A stretch of DNA of 64,000 nt from Maratus speciosus. Its lineage: Eukaryota > Arthropoda > Arachnida > Araneae > Salticidae. Shown here piece by piece: positions 37,243 to 48,454 of the stretch. A program made the position numbers and the translations under genes. Every line of letters begins with the position of its first letter. Positions within the stretch are counted from its first letter, which is position 1. The DNA is taken from NCBI GenBank assembly GCA_963932465.1, contig OZ010786.1:445148619-445212618 (forward strand), in the 5' to 3' direction. The notes beneath the pieces were generated by a model. That model saw only the letters and a program-made list of their open reading frames with translations. It was not told the origin of the DNA and searched no databases.

Positions 37243-37591
37243 GCTTGAGTTGTTTTGAAAACTCTAAAGCTGCTTCTTGTAGCAAAGGTCCAGAAACTCG
37301 AGCATTCATCCCACGCATTTTTTTAAACCATTTAACAGTTGCTTGATTTACTTCAAAATAATCGGTTTTTCGAATTGTCTGACTCCTAGACTCATTTTCA
37401 TTTTCTTCAAATCTTTGTAGATATTCAGATTTTCTTTTTAAAATATTGCTCTCACAGGTTTTACTGATTTGAAATTTTTCAGCTGCTGCTCTTTGACTAT
37501 TTTTTAGAAAATTAATAACTTCAATTTTATCTTTTAAACAGAACTCTTTATACTGTTTAGATTTTTTAGATTTAGATTCTTTATTCTTCAT
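37243..37591 (-). pseudogene. Tigger-like transposase N-terminus
   Basis: An ATG at 37591 opens a lysine-rich leader, then a CENP-B-type helix-turn-helix (KDKIEVINFLKNSQ, then AAAEKFQISKTCESNILKR) and the second helix-turn-helix (NQATVKWFKKMRG, then GPLLQEAALEFSKQL). About 115 codons are collinear with pogo/Tigger transposases. The DDE domain is missing: at 37243 the frame passes into the hAT-like GCCGGC-rich end. One frame error is likely near SQTIRKTDYF. It probably belongs to the interrupted element that begins at 29270. Confidence 0.7.
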
Positions 37592-37988
37592 ACTTTAAGA
37601 AGAAAGATATCTGCATTGAAAAAAAAAACTTGTAAAACCTATCAAAGCAATGCAAAAACTACAAGTTTATACAACTAAAACTTAGTGTTAAATGTTACAA
37701 ATCTTGCAAACAGTACAATGAAAGAACATGTGCAGGTTTATTCTTAGAATTTCTGAGAACATATGACAAAGGAATCCTTTTTTAAAACAAACCCAAACAA
37801 TCGCCAAATCGTCTCTTCAGGTAAACATAGTAAGTATACTAACACATGACTTACTTAGCCAATGAGTAGCAGGCGCAAGATCCTATCCTACGATCCATCA
37901 ATATGCATGGGGAAATCATTTCTCATTCCTTTCACACCTCAAGAGAAAAATGGGAAGGAGGTTCCTTAGACAGGTGCGAATATCAGTG
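37592..37988. other. Flank between Tigger-like gene and BEL element
   Basis: Likely the 5' non-coding part of the Tigger-like element. It ends in the BEL target duplication CAGTG at 37984-37988. Confidence 0.4.
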
Positions 37989-38572
37989 TGTAGAATTTTA
38001 GGAATAATTGATATAGACTTTATTTGTGTAAATAGAATAAATTGAATTCACAACAGTACCTTTTTGCTGCGAAGTCCTTCATCGTTGAATACGCTATTTT
38101 CTTGGGAATGAAGATCGTAAAGAATATTAAATTCTGCAGGAACTTTGACGACTTTGAATGGGTGAATCTAGATTACTATTTTCTTAAAGAATACAGAAAT
38201 TTATTTAAATGAATACGATTGAGTTTGTCTTTCAGAATATTTAATTGAATAAGTAACATCTTTAGAATCAATCGACTTCATCTCAAGAATCAAAAACATT
38301 GGAATATTCTATTACAGGTCCGCACATGACCATCAAAATACAGAATAAAATTTATCTAATAAAAGAAAATAAAACAAGATTAATATGCATATAATACAGA
38401 AAAAGGATAATAGGAATTTTAAAATTAAAAAAGAGTTAAAATAATAAGAATAAAAATTGAATAAAGTCTTCTATTTTTAAGGCAGAGAAAACCAGTCACT
38501 TTCAATTCTCGTAGTGCTGCCATCTATATCTGTCTTTCAGTATTAAAGTCTCTGCTCATAAGAAATCATACA
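37989..38572 (-). repeat. BEL 1, 3' LTR
   Basis: 584 bp, TGTAGAATT...CATACA on the plus strand, nearly identical to 43359-43942. The purine-rich polypurine tract GGGGGCGGAGGA (minus strand, 38573-38584) directly abuts it, which marks this as the 3' LTR of a minus-strand element. The integrase stop codon falls just inside the LTR. Confidence 0.9.
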
Positions 38573-39786
38573 TCCTCCGCCCCCGGCAGGAGAGGGGACA
38601 CCTTTGAAATGGGACGCTTGATATCACCGTCAGCTGTTTTTATCAAAACAACTCGTACAAGATTGTCCGGTCCAGGAAAAGTCTTTAGAATGCGGCCCAA
38701 CTTCCATCTCATGGGCTGAAATCGATCATGAACAATCACCAAGTCTCCTTCTCGTAGATTAGCTCGTGGAGTAGTCCATTTTTGACGCTGTTGGAGATGT
38801 TGAAGATATTCACATGACCATCTATACCAAAATTGATTCTTTGCCTTTTCTATCAAGCGCCACCGAGCATTTAATGTTAGAATTCTGGGATTTGAAGATT
38901 CTGGAATATCAAGGAGGGGTACTCCTATTAAAAAAGGACCTGGAGTTAATGCACGTGGATCTGATGGATCCGAAGACATAGGGGTTAAGGGTCTTGAATT
39001 TATGCAACTTTCAATTTGACATAGCAAAGTAGTTAATTCTTCAAAATTCAATACACTAGCTTTACATGCTCTTAGAATGTGATTTTTAGTAAGCTTTACA
39101 GCTGCCTCCCATAGCCCACCAAAGTGTGGTGCATATGGAGGGATGAAATGCCAATTGATTTTCTGGCTTGAAAGAAATCCTTGAACTTCATTTTCTTTCA
39201 AATATTGAAATAGCTGCTTTAACTGATTAGCCAGACCTGTGAAGTTCTTGCCGTTATCTGAATATACATCGGACGGCAGACCTCTACGCGCGATAAATCG
39301 CTCCAAGGCTGCTAGCAGGGCTTGCACAGACAAGTCTGATACCAACTCAAGGTGTACCGCCTTAGTGCACATACAGACGAATACTGCTATATAAGATTTA
39401 ATTTTGATCTTACTTCTTGGCAAATTTGGTTTAGTTAAACAGGGTCCTGCAAAATCTAGACCCACCTTGGAAAATGGACGGATTGGGGTGATTCTGTCAA
39501 CGGGAAGGTCTCCCATCATTTGTTGACAAGCTTGAGATTTAAGGCGTTTGCAAAGCACACATTTGTGGAGCTCTTGTCGTACAGTAGAACGACCATTCAC
39601 AAACCAGTACTGTTGGCGTAATATAGAAAGTACTAGCTGTGTACCAGCATGTAGATGTTGTTCATGGACATGATTTATCAATAACTTAGTAATAATATGA
39701 TTTTTCGGAAGTAGCATAGGATACTTTCTATCAAAACTTAATGTCTGATGTTGTGACAAACGACCACCAACTCGAATTATATCACT
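38566..39786 (-). pseudogene. BEL 1 integrase region
   Basis: The integrase joins the cDNA to the host chromosome. In order: an HHCC-type zinc-binding region (HVHEQHLHAGTQ, then CVLCKRLK), the catalytic core with VGLDFAGPC, YSDNGKNFTG and HFGGLWEAAVK supplying the D, D and E residues, then the DUF5641-type C-terminal domain (DLVIVHDRFQPMRWKLGRI). The part itself is open for about 400 codons. It is cut from the rest of pol by a TAG at 39787-39789, so the current frame would need an internal start. Confidence 0.9.
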
Positions 39787-42141
39787 CTAATCTAAAAACA
39801 CATTTAACGATAATAATTTACTATTGCTTGGTAAGGGTTTTCTTTCTTTTAATAATTTAAGCTCTGTACCGAATTCCGAACTTTGTACTAATTTCACAAT
39901 GCATTGAATAGAATCAGAGATTTCTTGTGCACTCAGATTTCCAGATTTTTTTGTAGCACTATGCCTAGCATTATAAATGAACCTAAGACACCACGCTGTG
40001 ACTCTTGATAACTTAGAGAATTTGGAGAACTTAAGAATAAAGTCTGGAAGGGCAGTTACTTGAGTTACATTGCTGACAGATTGAATTACTGGATTTAACT
40101 CAGATATTGGAGGATTATACAAAGGTATTGGGATTGGTTCATTTGATAGCAGCCATGGAGGCCCATGCCACCATAGCGAATGATGAAGAAGCTTTCGTGG
40201 AGAAATACCTCTAGAAGCTGAATCTGCAGGATTTAGAATACCTGGAATATGATTCCACTCACATGAAGGCATTAACGATTGGATTTGACAGACTCGATTT
40301 AGAACAAATTGATTTCCTTTTAAGGGAGGTGATTTTAACCAGCTGAGAACGATTTGGGAATCTGACCACAGATAAATATTGCCAAAATTTATTGACAAAG
40401 TATCGATGATGGCTGAGCATAACTTGGCTAATAAAAGAGCAGAACAAAGCTCAATACGTGGCAGTGTTTGAGGTTTTATAGGATTTACTTTAGTTTTAGC
40501 TGCAATCAAATTTACAAATACTTCGTCAGGAGTAACAACAAGTAAATAAGTAACAGCAGCATAAGCTTTACCTGAGCCATCACAAAAACCATGTAACTGA
40601 ATTTGGGCATCTTCCTTTGAATCCGAACCGGAAAGTAAATCATCTACGTACGTACTTTTCCGAATTATCTGAGAGGCTTCTCTATGATTTTGCTCATTGT
40701 CATTTGCTAATTGGTGTAATGTCCTAATGGCCAAAAATGGAGCGCAAGAAGTTCCGTACGTAACGGTCAACAGCCTGTATGTTTTAATAATTTCATCTGA
40801 ATTGAATCTCCAAAGAATGCGTTGATAAGCTACATGATTTTGATTGACGAGAATTTGCCTAAACATTTTCTCGATGTCAGAACTAAAGGCGATTGGATGC
40901 ATTCTGAACCTTAACAGTAGAGGAAAGATTTCTGGTTGCAATTTTGGACCTATCTCTAGATAATCATTCAAGGAGCAGCCTTCTGAACCAACCGCAGATG
41001 CGTCAAATACAACTCTAAGCCGAGTTGTAGAACTATCTTCTTTTAACACCCCGTGATGTGGAAGATAAAAATGATCAGGATTTGAAATTTCTGAATCTGG
41101 AACAAGTTCCATGTGCCCTAAGTCGATATACTCGCGCATGAAGGATAAATACTGCTCTTTAAGCAAGGGGTTTTCTTGAAGTTTTTTCTCCAAGAAGTAG
41201 AAACGTTTTAAGGCTTGAGATTTAGAGTTTCCGAGAACAGGTTTAGATTTAAAGGGTAGATTTACAATATATCTTCCAGATTCTGAACGTGAAACTGTTT
41301 TCGCATAGTTGTCTTCAACTAGAGAAATTGGATCAGAAGTAGGAACCGATTCAAGTTCCCAAAATTTTTGTAGTTGAGAACTTATCTGTGTAGTGGCATG
41401 GCAACTAATAAATGAATTTTGATTTGATTCATTTGAATAAATGATCCCCGAAAGAATCCAACCCAGTCTAGAATTAACAGCACTCGGTGATCCTTTAGGT
41501 CCCAGAATTGATCCCCCTATTATGATGTTAGCAAATAAATCTGCGCCTATAAGTATATCAATAGGACTGGACAAATGAAAATTAGGATCCGCAAGGTTCA
41601 AGCCTTCAATGTGTGGCCAATATTTAGTTGTAATCAAAAAATTTGGTAAATTGGTTGTAATCTGATTAACAACTAATGCATCTAAGTGAAAAGTTTCATT
41701 ATTGAAATGTGGAGAGAATGTCAAGGAAACTTCCTGAAGAGCCGTTTCTGCGACTAAATTATTTATTCCTGAGATTCTATGATTTGTAGGCCTAGATGGA
41801 AGATCTAATTTTCTACAACAAGCTTTTGACAGTAAACTTTTTTGAGAAGCACTATCTATCATCGCTCTGCAAGGAATAAATTTTCCTGATTTAGATTTAA
41901 CTTTTATAATGGCAGTAGCCAACAATGTTTGAGAATTTTCATTGATAGATTGAGAACTTAAACAGTTAGATTCATTAGAATTAACAACAGCATTTGGTGT
42001 TGTAACACGATCTTGTTGCCTGAAAGAATTCTGTGATGCAGGGATAGACTGATCACGATGAAGGAGTGTATGGTGTTTAGAATTGCAATGCCTACAAGTA
42101 GTCGTAATACGACAATCGACTACGAAATGATTTGATCTTAA
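39787..42141 (-). pseudogene. BEL 1 protease, reverse transcriptase and RNase H
   Basis: In order: a zinc-knuckle-like CRHCNSKHH segment just after the gag stop, an aspartic protease (CRAMIDSASQKSLLS, with D-S-A where the family has D-S/T-G/A), the reverse transcriptase with RLRVVFDASA and the catalytic YVDDLLSG, and an RNase H-like region starting HGFCDGSGKAYAAVTYL. Only about 15 residues lie between YVDD and the RNase H start. BEL/Pao elements normally have 200 or more there, including the thumb and connection, so an in-frame deletion has removed them. The final stop is TAG at 39787. This protein would not polymerise. Confidence 0.9.
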
Positions 42142-43269
42142 TCAGTTAGTGCAAAGCCTTTTTGATTTTATCAAATTCCAACGTTGATCAAGAGATAATT
42201 TTGAAAATTCTGGGCATTTATGAAGTGGGTGCGATTCTTTACACTGTGAACATAAAATATTTGTAGTTTTATTTACATTATCCATTACAACTGCATTGGC
42301 GACAGAGTTTTTTGAAAAATGTTGAGACTTACTTTCAAATTTTAAATTAGATTTGGATTCACCTTTAAAAATTTCAGAGTTACAATTTTGCAAACTACGA
42401 GCCTGTTTTTCGAGAAATGTCATCAACATATCATAAGTTGGAAATGAATCATTATTTAAGGATAATTCCCATTGCTTTTTTAAGGATTCATCAAATTTAT
42501 TTTGTACTATATACACTAAAATCAAATCAACAAATTCATTAAATTCGAATTTCAAAGATTTTAAGTTACGAATCACTTCATTGCATGTATCCAATAGCTC
42601 TAAAATAGTTTTCTGCGTGGGCGATTTCAATGGTTTGGCATTAAAAAATTTAGACAGCAATGAATATGCCAAATGCTTATGATTATCGTATCTATTAACA
42701 AGAGTTTCCCAAGCTTCTTTATAATTTTCACCAGAAATTGAAAAACCGGAAATTAATTTTGAGGGATAATTCCTAACACTAGCTATAAGATACGAAAATT
42801 TTAACTGATCTGAAAGAGATTTATTATTATGAATTGAAGTCAAAAATATCTCTTTGAAGCTAATCCATTGAGTGACATCTCCATAAAAAATGGGTAATTC
42901 GAACTTAGGAAGCTTTAAAGTGTTATTACTAACTCTTATATTTGAGATATTATTAACTGCACTTTCATTTTCTTGTGATTTTACGCCTTGATTTTCTAAA
43001 AATTGTTCAATTTTCACTAAATCATCAACAACAATATCTTTAGCTCCAGTAAAGGACTCGTATAACGAATTTACACTTTCTTCAGCTACGCCAAAATAAG
43101 ATTTTTTAAAATCATTTTCTAAACTTATCAATTCAGCCTTTAGCTTTTCAATTAATTTTAATTTTTTATTTTCAATTGCCTCAGTAACCTGAGCGCTAAA
43201 TCTTTTTATTTCTTTTACAGTGAAACTGAATTTCGTTTCAGAAGCAATTTCTGCTTTAGTTTTCGTCAT
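42142..43269 (-). pseudogene. BEL 1 gag region
   Basis: The ATG at 43269 opens about 375 codons. A coiled-coil-prone N-terminus (lysine/glutamate rich) is followed by the DUF1759-type capsid region (LPKFELPIFYGDVTQWISFK, then a region with SYLIASVRNYP and ALISGF-like text). The first zinc-binding motif is CSQCKESHPLHKC. The frame stops at TGA 42142-42144 directly after KSKRLCTN, at the place where the family normally has a cysteine of the next zinc knuckle. The gag and pol frames are otherwise continuous, so this looks like a single-base nonsense change. Confidence 0.85.
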
Positions 43270-43329
43270 GATATATTAATATCATATATTAAATATCATA
43301 TATTATATAAGAATATCAATAATTTGACT

Positions 43330-43347
43330 CCAAGCTGCGACGGACCA
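43330..43347 (-). other. BEL 1 primer-binding site candidate
   Basis: TGGTCCGTCGCAGCTTGG on the minus strand, 11 nt inside the 5' LTR. It begins with TGG, as expected for pairing with a tRNA 3' CCA end. The tRNA was not identified. Confidence 0.45.
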
Positions 43348-43358
43348 AAAATATAATA

Positions 43359-43942
43359 TGTAGAAATTTAGGAATAATTGATATAGACTTTATTTGTGTA
43401 AATAGAATAAATTGAATTCACAACAGTACCTTTTTGCTGCGAAGTCCTTCACCGTTGAATACGCTATTTTCTTGGGAATGAAGATCGTAAAGAATATTAA
43501 ATTCTGCAGGAACTTTGACGACTTTGAATGGGTGAATCTAGATTACTATTTTCTTAAAGAATACAGAAATTTATTTAAATGAATACGATTGAGTTTGTCT
43601 TTCAGAATATTTAATTGAATAAGTAACATCTTTAGAATTAATCGACTTCATCTCAAGAATCAAAAACATTGGAATATTCTATTACAGGTCCGCACATGAC
43701 CATCAAAATACAGAATAAAATTTATCTAATAAAAGAAAATAAAACAAGATTAATATGCATATAATACAGAAAAAGGATAATAGGAATTTTAAAATTAAAA
43801 AAGAGTTAAAATAATAAGAATAAAAATTGAATAAAGTCTTCTATTTTTAAGGCAGAGAAAACCAGTCACTTTCAATTCTCGTAGTGCTGCCATCTATATC
43901 TGTCTTTCAGTATTAAAGTCTCTGCTCATAAGAAATCATACA
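43359..43942 (-). repeat. BEL 1, 5' LTR
   Basis: 584 bp, almost identical to 37989-38572. It should contain the promoter of the element, which reads antisense to UBE2O. It is followed by the CAGTG duplication. Confidence 0.9.
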
Positions 43943-44442
43943 CAGTGCAATAAAGGACAAACTGGTCATATTGTACATTAAGCAGATGGTCACTTTAGAA
44001 AATAAAAATTTCAGAGTTGGGATAAGAACTATTTTTTTTTTTTTGTGTGTGTGAAAGCACACCTAATAAGAAAAAAGCAAGAAGAAAAAAATATTTATTT
44101 TGCAACTAGATATCAATTACAGGTTTAGCTTCTATCATATCAAAACTTCAAAATGACCTGAAAGTTCCCTATATAAGTTTGTTGAATCATTGTTATTTTT
44201 CAATTTGTAAGTTTGCTCCAAGACAATATTTAACTAAATCTACATGTTTAACCTTTATTTCTTTACTGATATGAATTTTACATTTTTAACTTTCGTTGTG
44301 AACTTGTGGCATGATTAAAATATCATTGACATAAATCAACACTAATTTCAGTGTGTTAAGAAAATTTTTAATGTAAGTTATTTCTTTATTTTCATATTTC
44401 TTTTGCTTCATCTTACAGTTTAATATTTTTAAATATTTCTAG

Positions 44443-44616
44443 GTCAAACTTTGTGATAGGTCTTTGATGCCTGGAGATGTTGTTCGAAAAATTGTAAAAG
44501 GTAAAGACACACAGCTGGGATACTGCAGGTACACAGATGTTAAAGCTGATGTGCAAGTTATAGGAACAAGAAAAGTTATTGTTGGAGTTGACAGCAAAGA
44601 TTTGATGCCAATGGAG
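44443..44616 (+). CDS. UBE2O: UBE2O, coding exon 2
   Basis: An acceptor AAATATTTCTAG ends at 44442 and a donor GAG|GTAATT begins at 44617. The 58-codon exon is phase 0 at both ends and continues exactly from exon 1 (EKK joined to VKLCDRSLMPGDVVR). It has the UBE2O-typical KGKDTQLGYCRYTDVKADVQ, then VIGTRKVI and VDSKDLMP. It belongs to the SH3-like conserved regions that hold substrate. The next exon is not visible in the remaining 19 kb, so intron 2 extends past the window. Confidence 0.9.
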
Positions 44617-45129
44617 GTAATTTAGTTAGGACTTCATTTTAAAAAATTAAAAAATCTTTTTTGAACGTTAAAACTGATTAGTATGTTTAATTTCTATTTA
44701 ATTGAAATACAATTTCGTTAACTTGTAAAAAATAAAAATAGGTCTTAAAATATCAGGGAAATTTCTAGGCAACTAACTAGATAATTAATGCTAATGATAA
44801 TAGAAATTCAGTAATTTCTCTCTAAAACTGGAGAAAAAAATGTTCAATTACTCTGGAAAACCAAAACCAAGAAAAAGTATATTTTTAAAGTGAACATTAG
44901 CCAATCATTGCTTTCCATCATTCTTTGTTGATAATTGTTGGTAGGCACAGAAAAATTATTGATCCTAGAAAATAACTCTGTAAATTTTTTCTTGGAGGAT
45001 GAGTATGATTCCTGAACAGATGCTATAAAATTTTGTGATATATATTTTTTAAATCTTGTATACTGTATTTTCTGATATAGAAGTTGACATTTTAAACTGC
45101 CAAAATACAAAGATAATTATAACTCGCAA
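44617..45129. other. UBE2O: UBE2O intron 2, start
   Basis: AT-rich; no gene supported. The minus-strand frame at 44844-45110 has no recognisable domain. Confidence 0.5.
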
Positions 45130-45504
45130 CACTATCTGTTTATATGCATGCAATATAATGGCAAGAGCTCTTCGATCAAAGTTGAAAAAATGTTTTTTTA
45201 CTTTTGGGACTCATACACAGCAAATAAAGAAAGAGTGGTTTTAGTCTTTATTAAATAATTGTGAGACAAAGGGAAACACTTTTATACTTATTCATGAAAA
45301 ATTATTAAATTTGATAGCAGAAGTAAAAAATGCTGAAATAGCACAGAAAAAAAAATACCACATGATTATTGCTTATTTCAGCATTATGATGTCCTTGAAG
45401 TTCAGAGTGTAGAAAGTTAATTGTGTCAGTAACATATGTAAAACCTGATGTCATAATTTATTGCTGAAGTGATATGCTGCTCAATATTTTATATGAAACA
45501 CGTG
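45130..45504 (+). pseudogene. KRBA2-like integrase relic, 5' part
   Basis: Broken frames on the plus strand read like the N-terminal part of KRBA2-type (Ginger-related) integrase proteins: FGTHTQQIKKEWF, then LLNLIAEVKNAEIAQKKK. The relic is cut at 45504 by BEL 2 and continues at 55960. Frameshifts and stops are already present in this part. Confidence 0.5.
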
Positions 45505-45788
45505 TAATCAATTTCTTTTCTACTTAATCTAAACATTCATTTCAAAATAAATCTAGCATCAAGGTGGTTCAGTGTAACTTATTTTTACGAATAATCAACA
45601 TTCTTTACGGCACAAAACAAACATTTAATTACAAAACAGAACATAAAAAATCTATTAACTGACATTCGACATGTTACATCTAAAGAATTCTAACGTCAAC
45701 AAAAAGATTAATTCGTTTCAGTTCAAAAGTAGACAGTTCAAAGAGAGCATGCGCTAGCTAACTAGCTGTTAGAAAATTAGCCGGAACA
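45505..45788 (-). repeat. BEL 2, 3' LTR
   Basis: 284 bp, matching 53243-53377 plus 55809-55959. A short purine tract GGGCAGGA (minus strand, 45789-45796) abuts it. Confidence 0.85.
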
Positions 45789-48454
45789 TCCTGCCCGGCA
45801 TTGGACGGTTGTCCAACATCATCATAAAATGGCAAAGGTACTACTTTGGTGATATTTCAACGTAACATACCTGTAGAGGTCTTAAGATCAATTACACGGA
45901 CATGTCCATCATCACCTTTATAACCAAAGCGATATAAGTAAGCGTCCTATCTTAAATGGGAGAAGTAACTGCAAGATTAAAAGCGAGGTCACATCAATCA
46001 AGGTCATGCGCCACTTAGCGGATGGAGTATGAACTACAGGTAGATACCTAACTGTTTTCTTACTCACACCACTAAAATTGTAAAGTTTTTTTCTCCTTGA
46101 TTAATAACTGAAGTGCTTATGACAGGGCGAAGAAAACTTCGTGGTGTCGAGTGCATCTGAATGGTCCTCTCGCTACGCCATTATTTTGCAATAAATGTGG
46201 CAAACAAAATTCATTTCCATGAGTGACTAAAGATTTAGAAAATATGCGCCACACTAAAAGCCCGTGTATGTGAATTATCACTCCGTCCACAAGGTGGCGC
46301 AACTGTGTAAATTTACGCCTGATTCCAGCATTAAGTTTGTTCGCTTACTTATAACGCTTTGTTTATAACTTTTCACAATCCTAGCTAGTTTCCAGTCGAT
46401 AAACTTATCATTTCCTTCCTTCAATAACACAAGCTGTCCAACTTTAACATTTGGCGAGGACTGTTTCCATTTACTGCAGACTTGCAGCTCATTTAAGTAT
46501 TCTCGGCTCCAGCGGTGCCAAAATTGCATTTTTAATCTTTGAACTAGTGTCCACCTAGAAGAAAAAGGTAAAGAATCTAAAGTAGCATTATTTTCAGGAA
46601 CATTCAAAAGAGGACCTCCAATGAGGAAATGACCGGGGGTTAGTGGTTGTAGATCATTAACATCTGCAGACAAGGGGGTCAACGGACGTGAATTCATAAC
46701 TGCTTCAATTTGTGTCACAAGTGTTGACAGCTCTTCAAAATTTAAGATAGATGATTTCAGACCTGCCAACTGCTACGAAAAAATCGTAGTTGCTATGATT
46801 TGGACCTATAAGCTACGATTCTACGAAAATCGGTCTTAAACTATGATTTTCTGCAAAAAATACGAAAGCTTTTTTGTTTCTAGTTGCGATTTTTATCCCG
46901 CACAGCATATTTTTCAGGAGTGATTCTGTTCTGAAATTACCAAGTATTCATTTCCGGAAGTTTTAAAAAATTGGCCATTAGTCTGAAAATTCAGGCATTA
47001 AAAAATGCTCATGAGAAAAAAAAATTCTGGGCTGCAAAAAAAACTTAACATAAAACACTCTCGTGTTTTTGTAAATATTTATACAGGAATCCCCTTCCTT
47101 AGAAACAAGGGTGCCATTTTAAGAATGCTGGAGGGGGTTGCTTGAGGGGTCAGGTTTGAAATAGTGTGCAAAATCGCACGATTTGTGGTAAACTGTCGCG
47201 AATTTCGACAAATGACCGTGTAAAAAAAAAAATCAATTTCATCAATTGGTCGCAGAAGAAAATAAATTTCGTTAGAGGATCGTGGTAAAAGCGCGAATTT
47301 TGTCAAAATATCGCAGAAAGAAAATACGAATTTCGTCAAAAGATTAGTAAGTTAATGCAAATTTCATCGAAATGTTAGTAAGAAAACGCAAATTTCACCG
47401 AAAGATCGCAGAAAGAAAACACTAATTTAGTCAAAGGATTGTGGTAAAAAAAAACGCAAAATTCGTCAAAGGATCCCGTAAAAAATGCGAATTTCGTCAA
47501 TAAAGTTCATGGAAAAAAGTGCAGATTTGAACAAAGAATCGTGATAGAAAATGTGAAGCACGATTGTGGGAAAAAATTGTGAATATCCTGAAATGATGGC
47601 AGGAAAAAAATCGCGAATTCCGTCAAAATTTACTGCACTGGGCTAAAAAATTGGAACCAGGCTCCTTTTACAAATGTAAAAAAAAAAAGAAAAACGCTGT
47701 GAAAACGGAAATAAACTCTAAAAATCGTATAAAAATTTTCAGAGGAAAAAAAATTACTATATTCAGTTGAAAGACGGAAACTTTATTCTTTTTACGAATG
47801 TCAAAAGATGGCTGTGAAACACGAAAAACCAACCAACCAACCTCCAGATTAATTTAAATTTTGTGTGCTACGATTTCTCGTTTTCAAAAGTTGGCAGGTC
47901 TGTGATTTAGTTATCTTCAAGAGAATTCGCTTCATGGTTTTTATGTTTGATTCCCATAATCTGCCGAAATGTGGGGATGCAGGGGGTATGAAATTCCATT
48001 GAATTCGTTTTTCGCTGAATTTCTTCAGAAGAACAGATTTGATAGAAGGATTTCAAAAGAACACAAGTACTCTTAAAATTTGTGGCATTATCACTCCATA
48101 TGACACAGGGTTTAGATCTTCAAGCAATGAATCTTCTCAAACAGGCTAAAAATGCTTCTGTGGCCAGGTCCGAAACAACTTCTAGATGAATGGCTTTGGT
48201 AGAAAAACAAATGAATATAGCAATATATGATTTTAGGGTTATCTTTGAACTTTTAAATTAGGTTTTGTTATAATAGGACCTGCTAGATCAACGCCTGTTT
48301 TCTCAAACTGTCTAGATGGTACAATTCTATCACGGGGCAAGTCACCCATCAATTGTTGAAGAGTTTGGTGTTTTGTTCGAAGACAAGTCACACACCTATT
48401 TATAATTTTCTTTACTTGACTTTGACCAGATGGTATCCAATAAAATTGTCTCAA
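45789..48454 (-). pseudogene. BEL 2 integrase region, split
   Basis: From the 5' side: CVTCLRTKHQTLQQLMGDLP (zinc-binding end), [14 protein letters not shown] with the first catalytic aspartate, and WSDNATNF with the second (about 48085-48108). HFGRLWESN has the glutamate (about 47965-47990). After the insertion at 46758-47902 the C-terminal part resumes with SSILNFEELSTLVTQIEAVM and SRPLTPLS, then a DUF5641-like domain (GQLVLLKEGNDKFIDWKLAR). All three catalytic residues persist, but frameshifts separate the parts. Sequence after about 46300 is out of frame. Confidence 0.8.
46758..47902. mobile_element. Non-autonomous TIR element with 6-bp duplication
   Basis: Perfect 14-bp inverted ends CAGACCTGCCAACT and AGTTGGCAGGTCTG. 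The flanking direct repeat is TGATTT (46752-46757 and 47903-47908). Removal with one copy of TGATTT restores the BEL integrase sequence, so six bases were duplicated. The 1145-bp interior is non-coding. About 47160-47640 is a degenerate minisatellite of about 33-36 bp with the motifs GAATTTCGTCAAA and GATCGCAGAAAGAAAA. The ends look hAT-like, but hAT makes 8-bp duplications, so the superfamily is left open. Confidence 0.75.

Larger units (their letters stand above)
37989..43942 (-). mobile_element. BEL/Pao LTR retrotransposon 1 (5954 bp)
   Basis: Complete from LTR to LTR. Both LTRs are 584 bp, start TG and end CA, and I counted about three differences between them. They are flanked by an exact 5-bp duplication CAGTG (37984-37988 and 43943-43947), the size typical of BEL/Pao. 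Gag, protease, reverse transcriptase, RNase H and integrase sequences lie in order in one frame on the minus strand, as is usual for the family. They are interrupted by two nonsense codons and shortened by an internal deletion. It sits antisense in UBE2O intron 1. No envelope gene is seen. Confidence 0.95.
29270..43998 (-). mobile_element. Second Tigger-like element, heavily interrupted
   Basis: A left end CAGTGGAACCTGCCTAAAGT starts at 29270 after a TA, a typical Tigger/pogo end. At the other side, GGTCACTTTAG at about 43987-43997 matches the subterminal CTAAAGTGACC, but the last dozen bases are eroded. A CENP-B-type transposase N-terminus lies on the minus strand at 37243-37591. A Tigger-like C-terminus (CPPMLDLLGKLEGMTEN) is visible on the minus strand at about 29740-29795. 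If this reading is right, the unclassified transposon at 31681-36649 and the BEL element at 37989-43942 are both insertions into it. The right boundary is uncertain. Confidence 0.45.
26346..44442 (+). other. UBE2O: UBE2O intron 1 (18.1 kb)
   Basis: Runs from the GT donor at 26346 to the acceptor TTTCTAG ending at 44442, both phase 0. It carries a SINE-like repeat, a 3-copy tandem repeat, a Tigger-like element split by an unclassified transposon, and a complete BEL/Pao element. The retrotransposon and the transposase genes of the Tigger-like and unclassified elements lie antisense to UBE2O. Confidence 0.85.

Noticed and set aside
42142..42144. Programmed readthrough of the gag TGA in BEL 1
   Set aside because: The stop replaces an expected zinc-knuckle cysteine and a second stop occurs in pol, so point mutations are simpler.
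44844..45110. 88-codon minus-strand frame
   Set aside because: No recognisable domain, and it overlaps the start of the plus-strand integrase relic.
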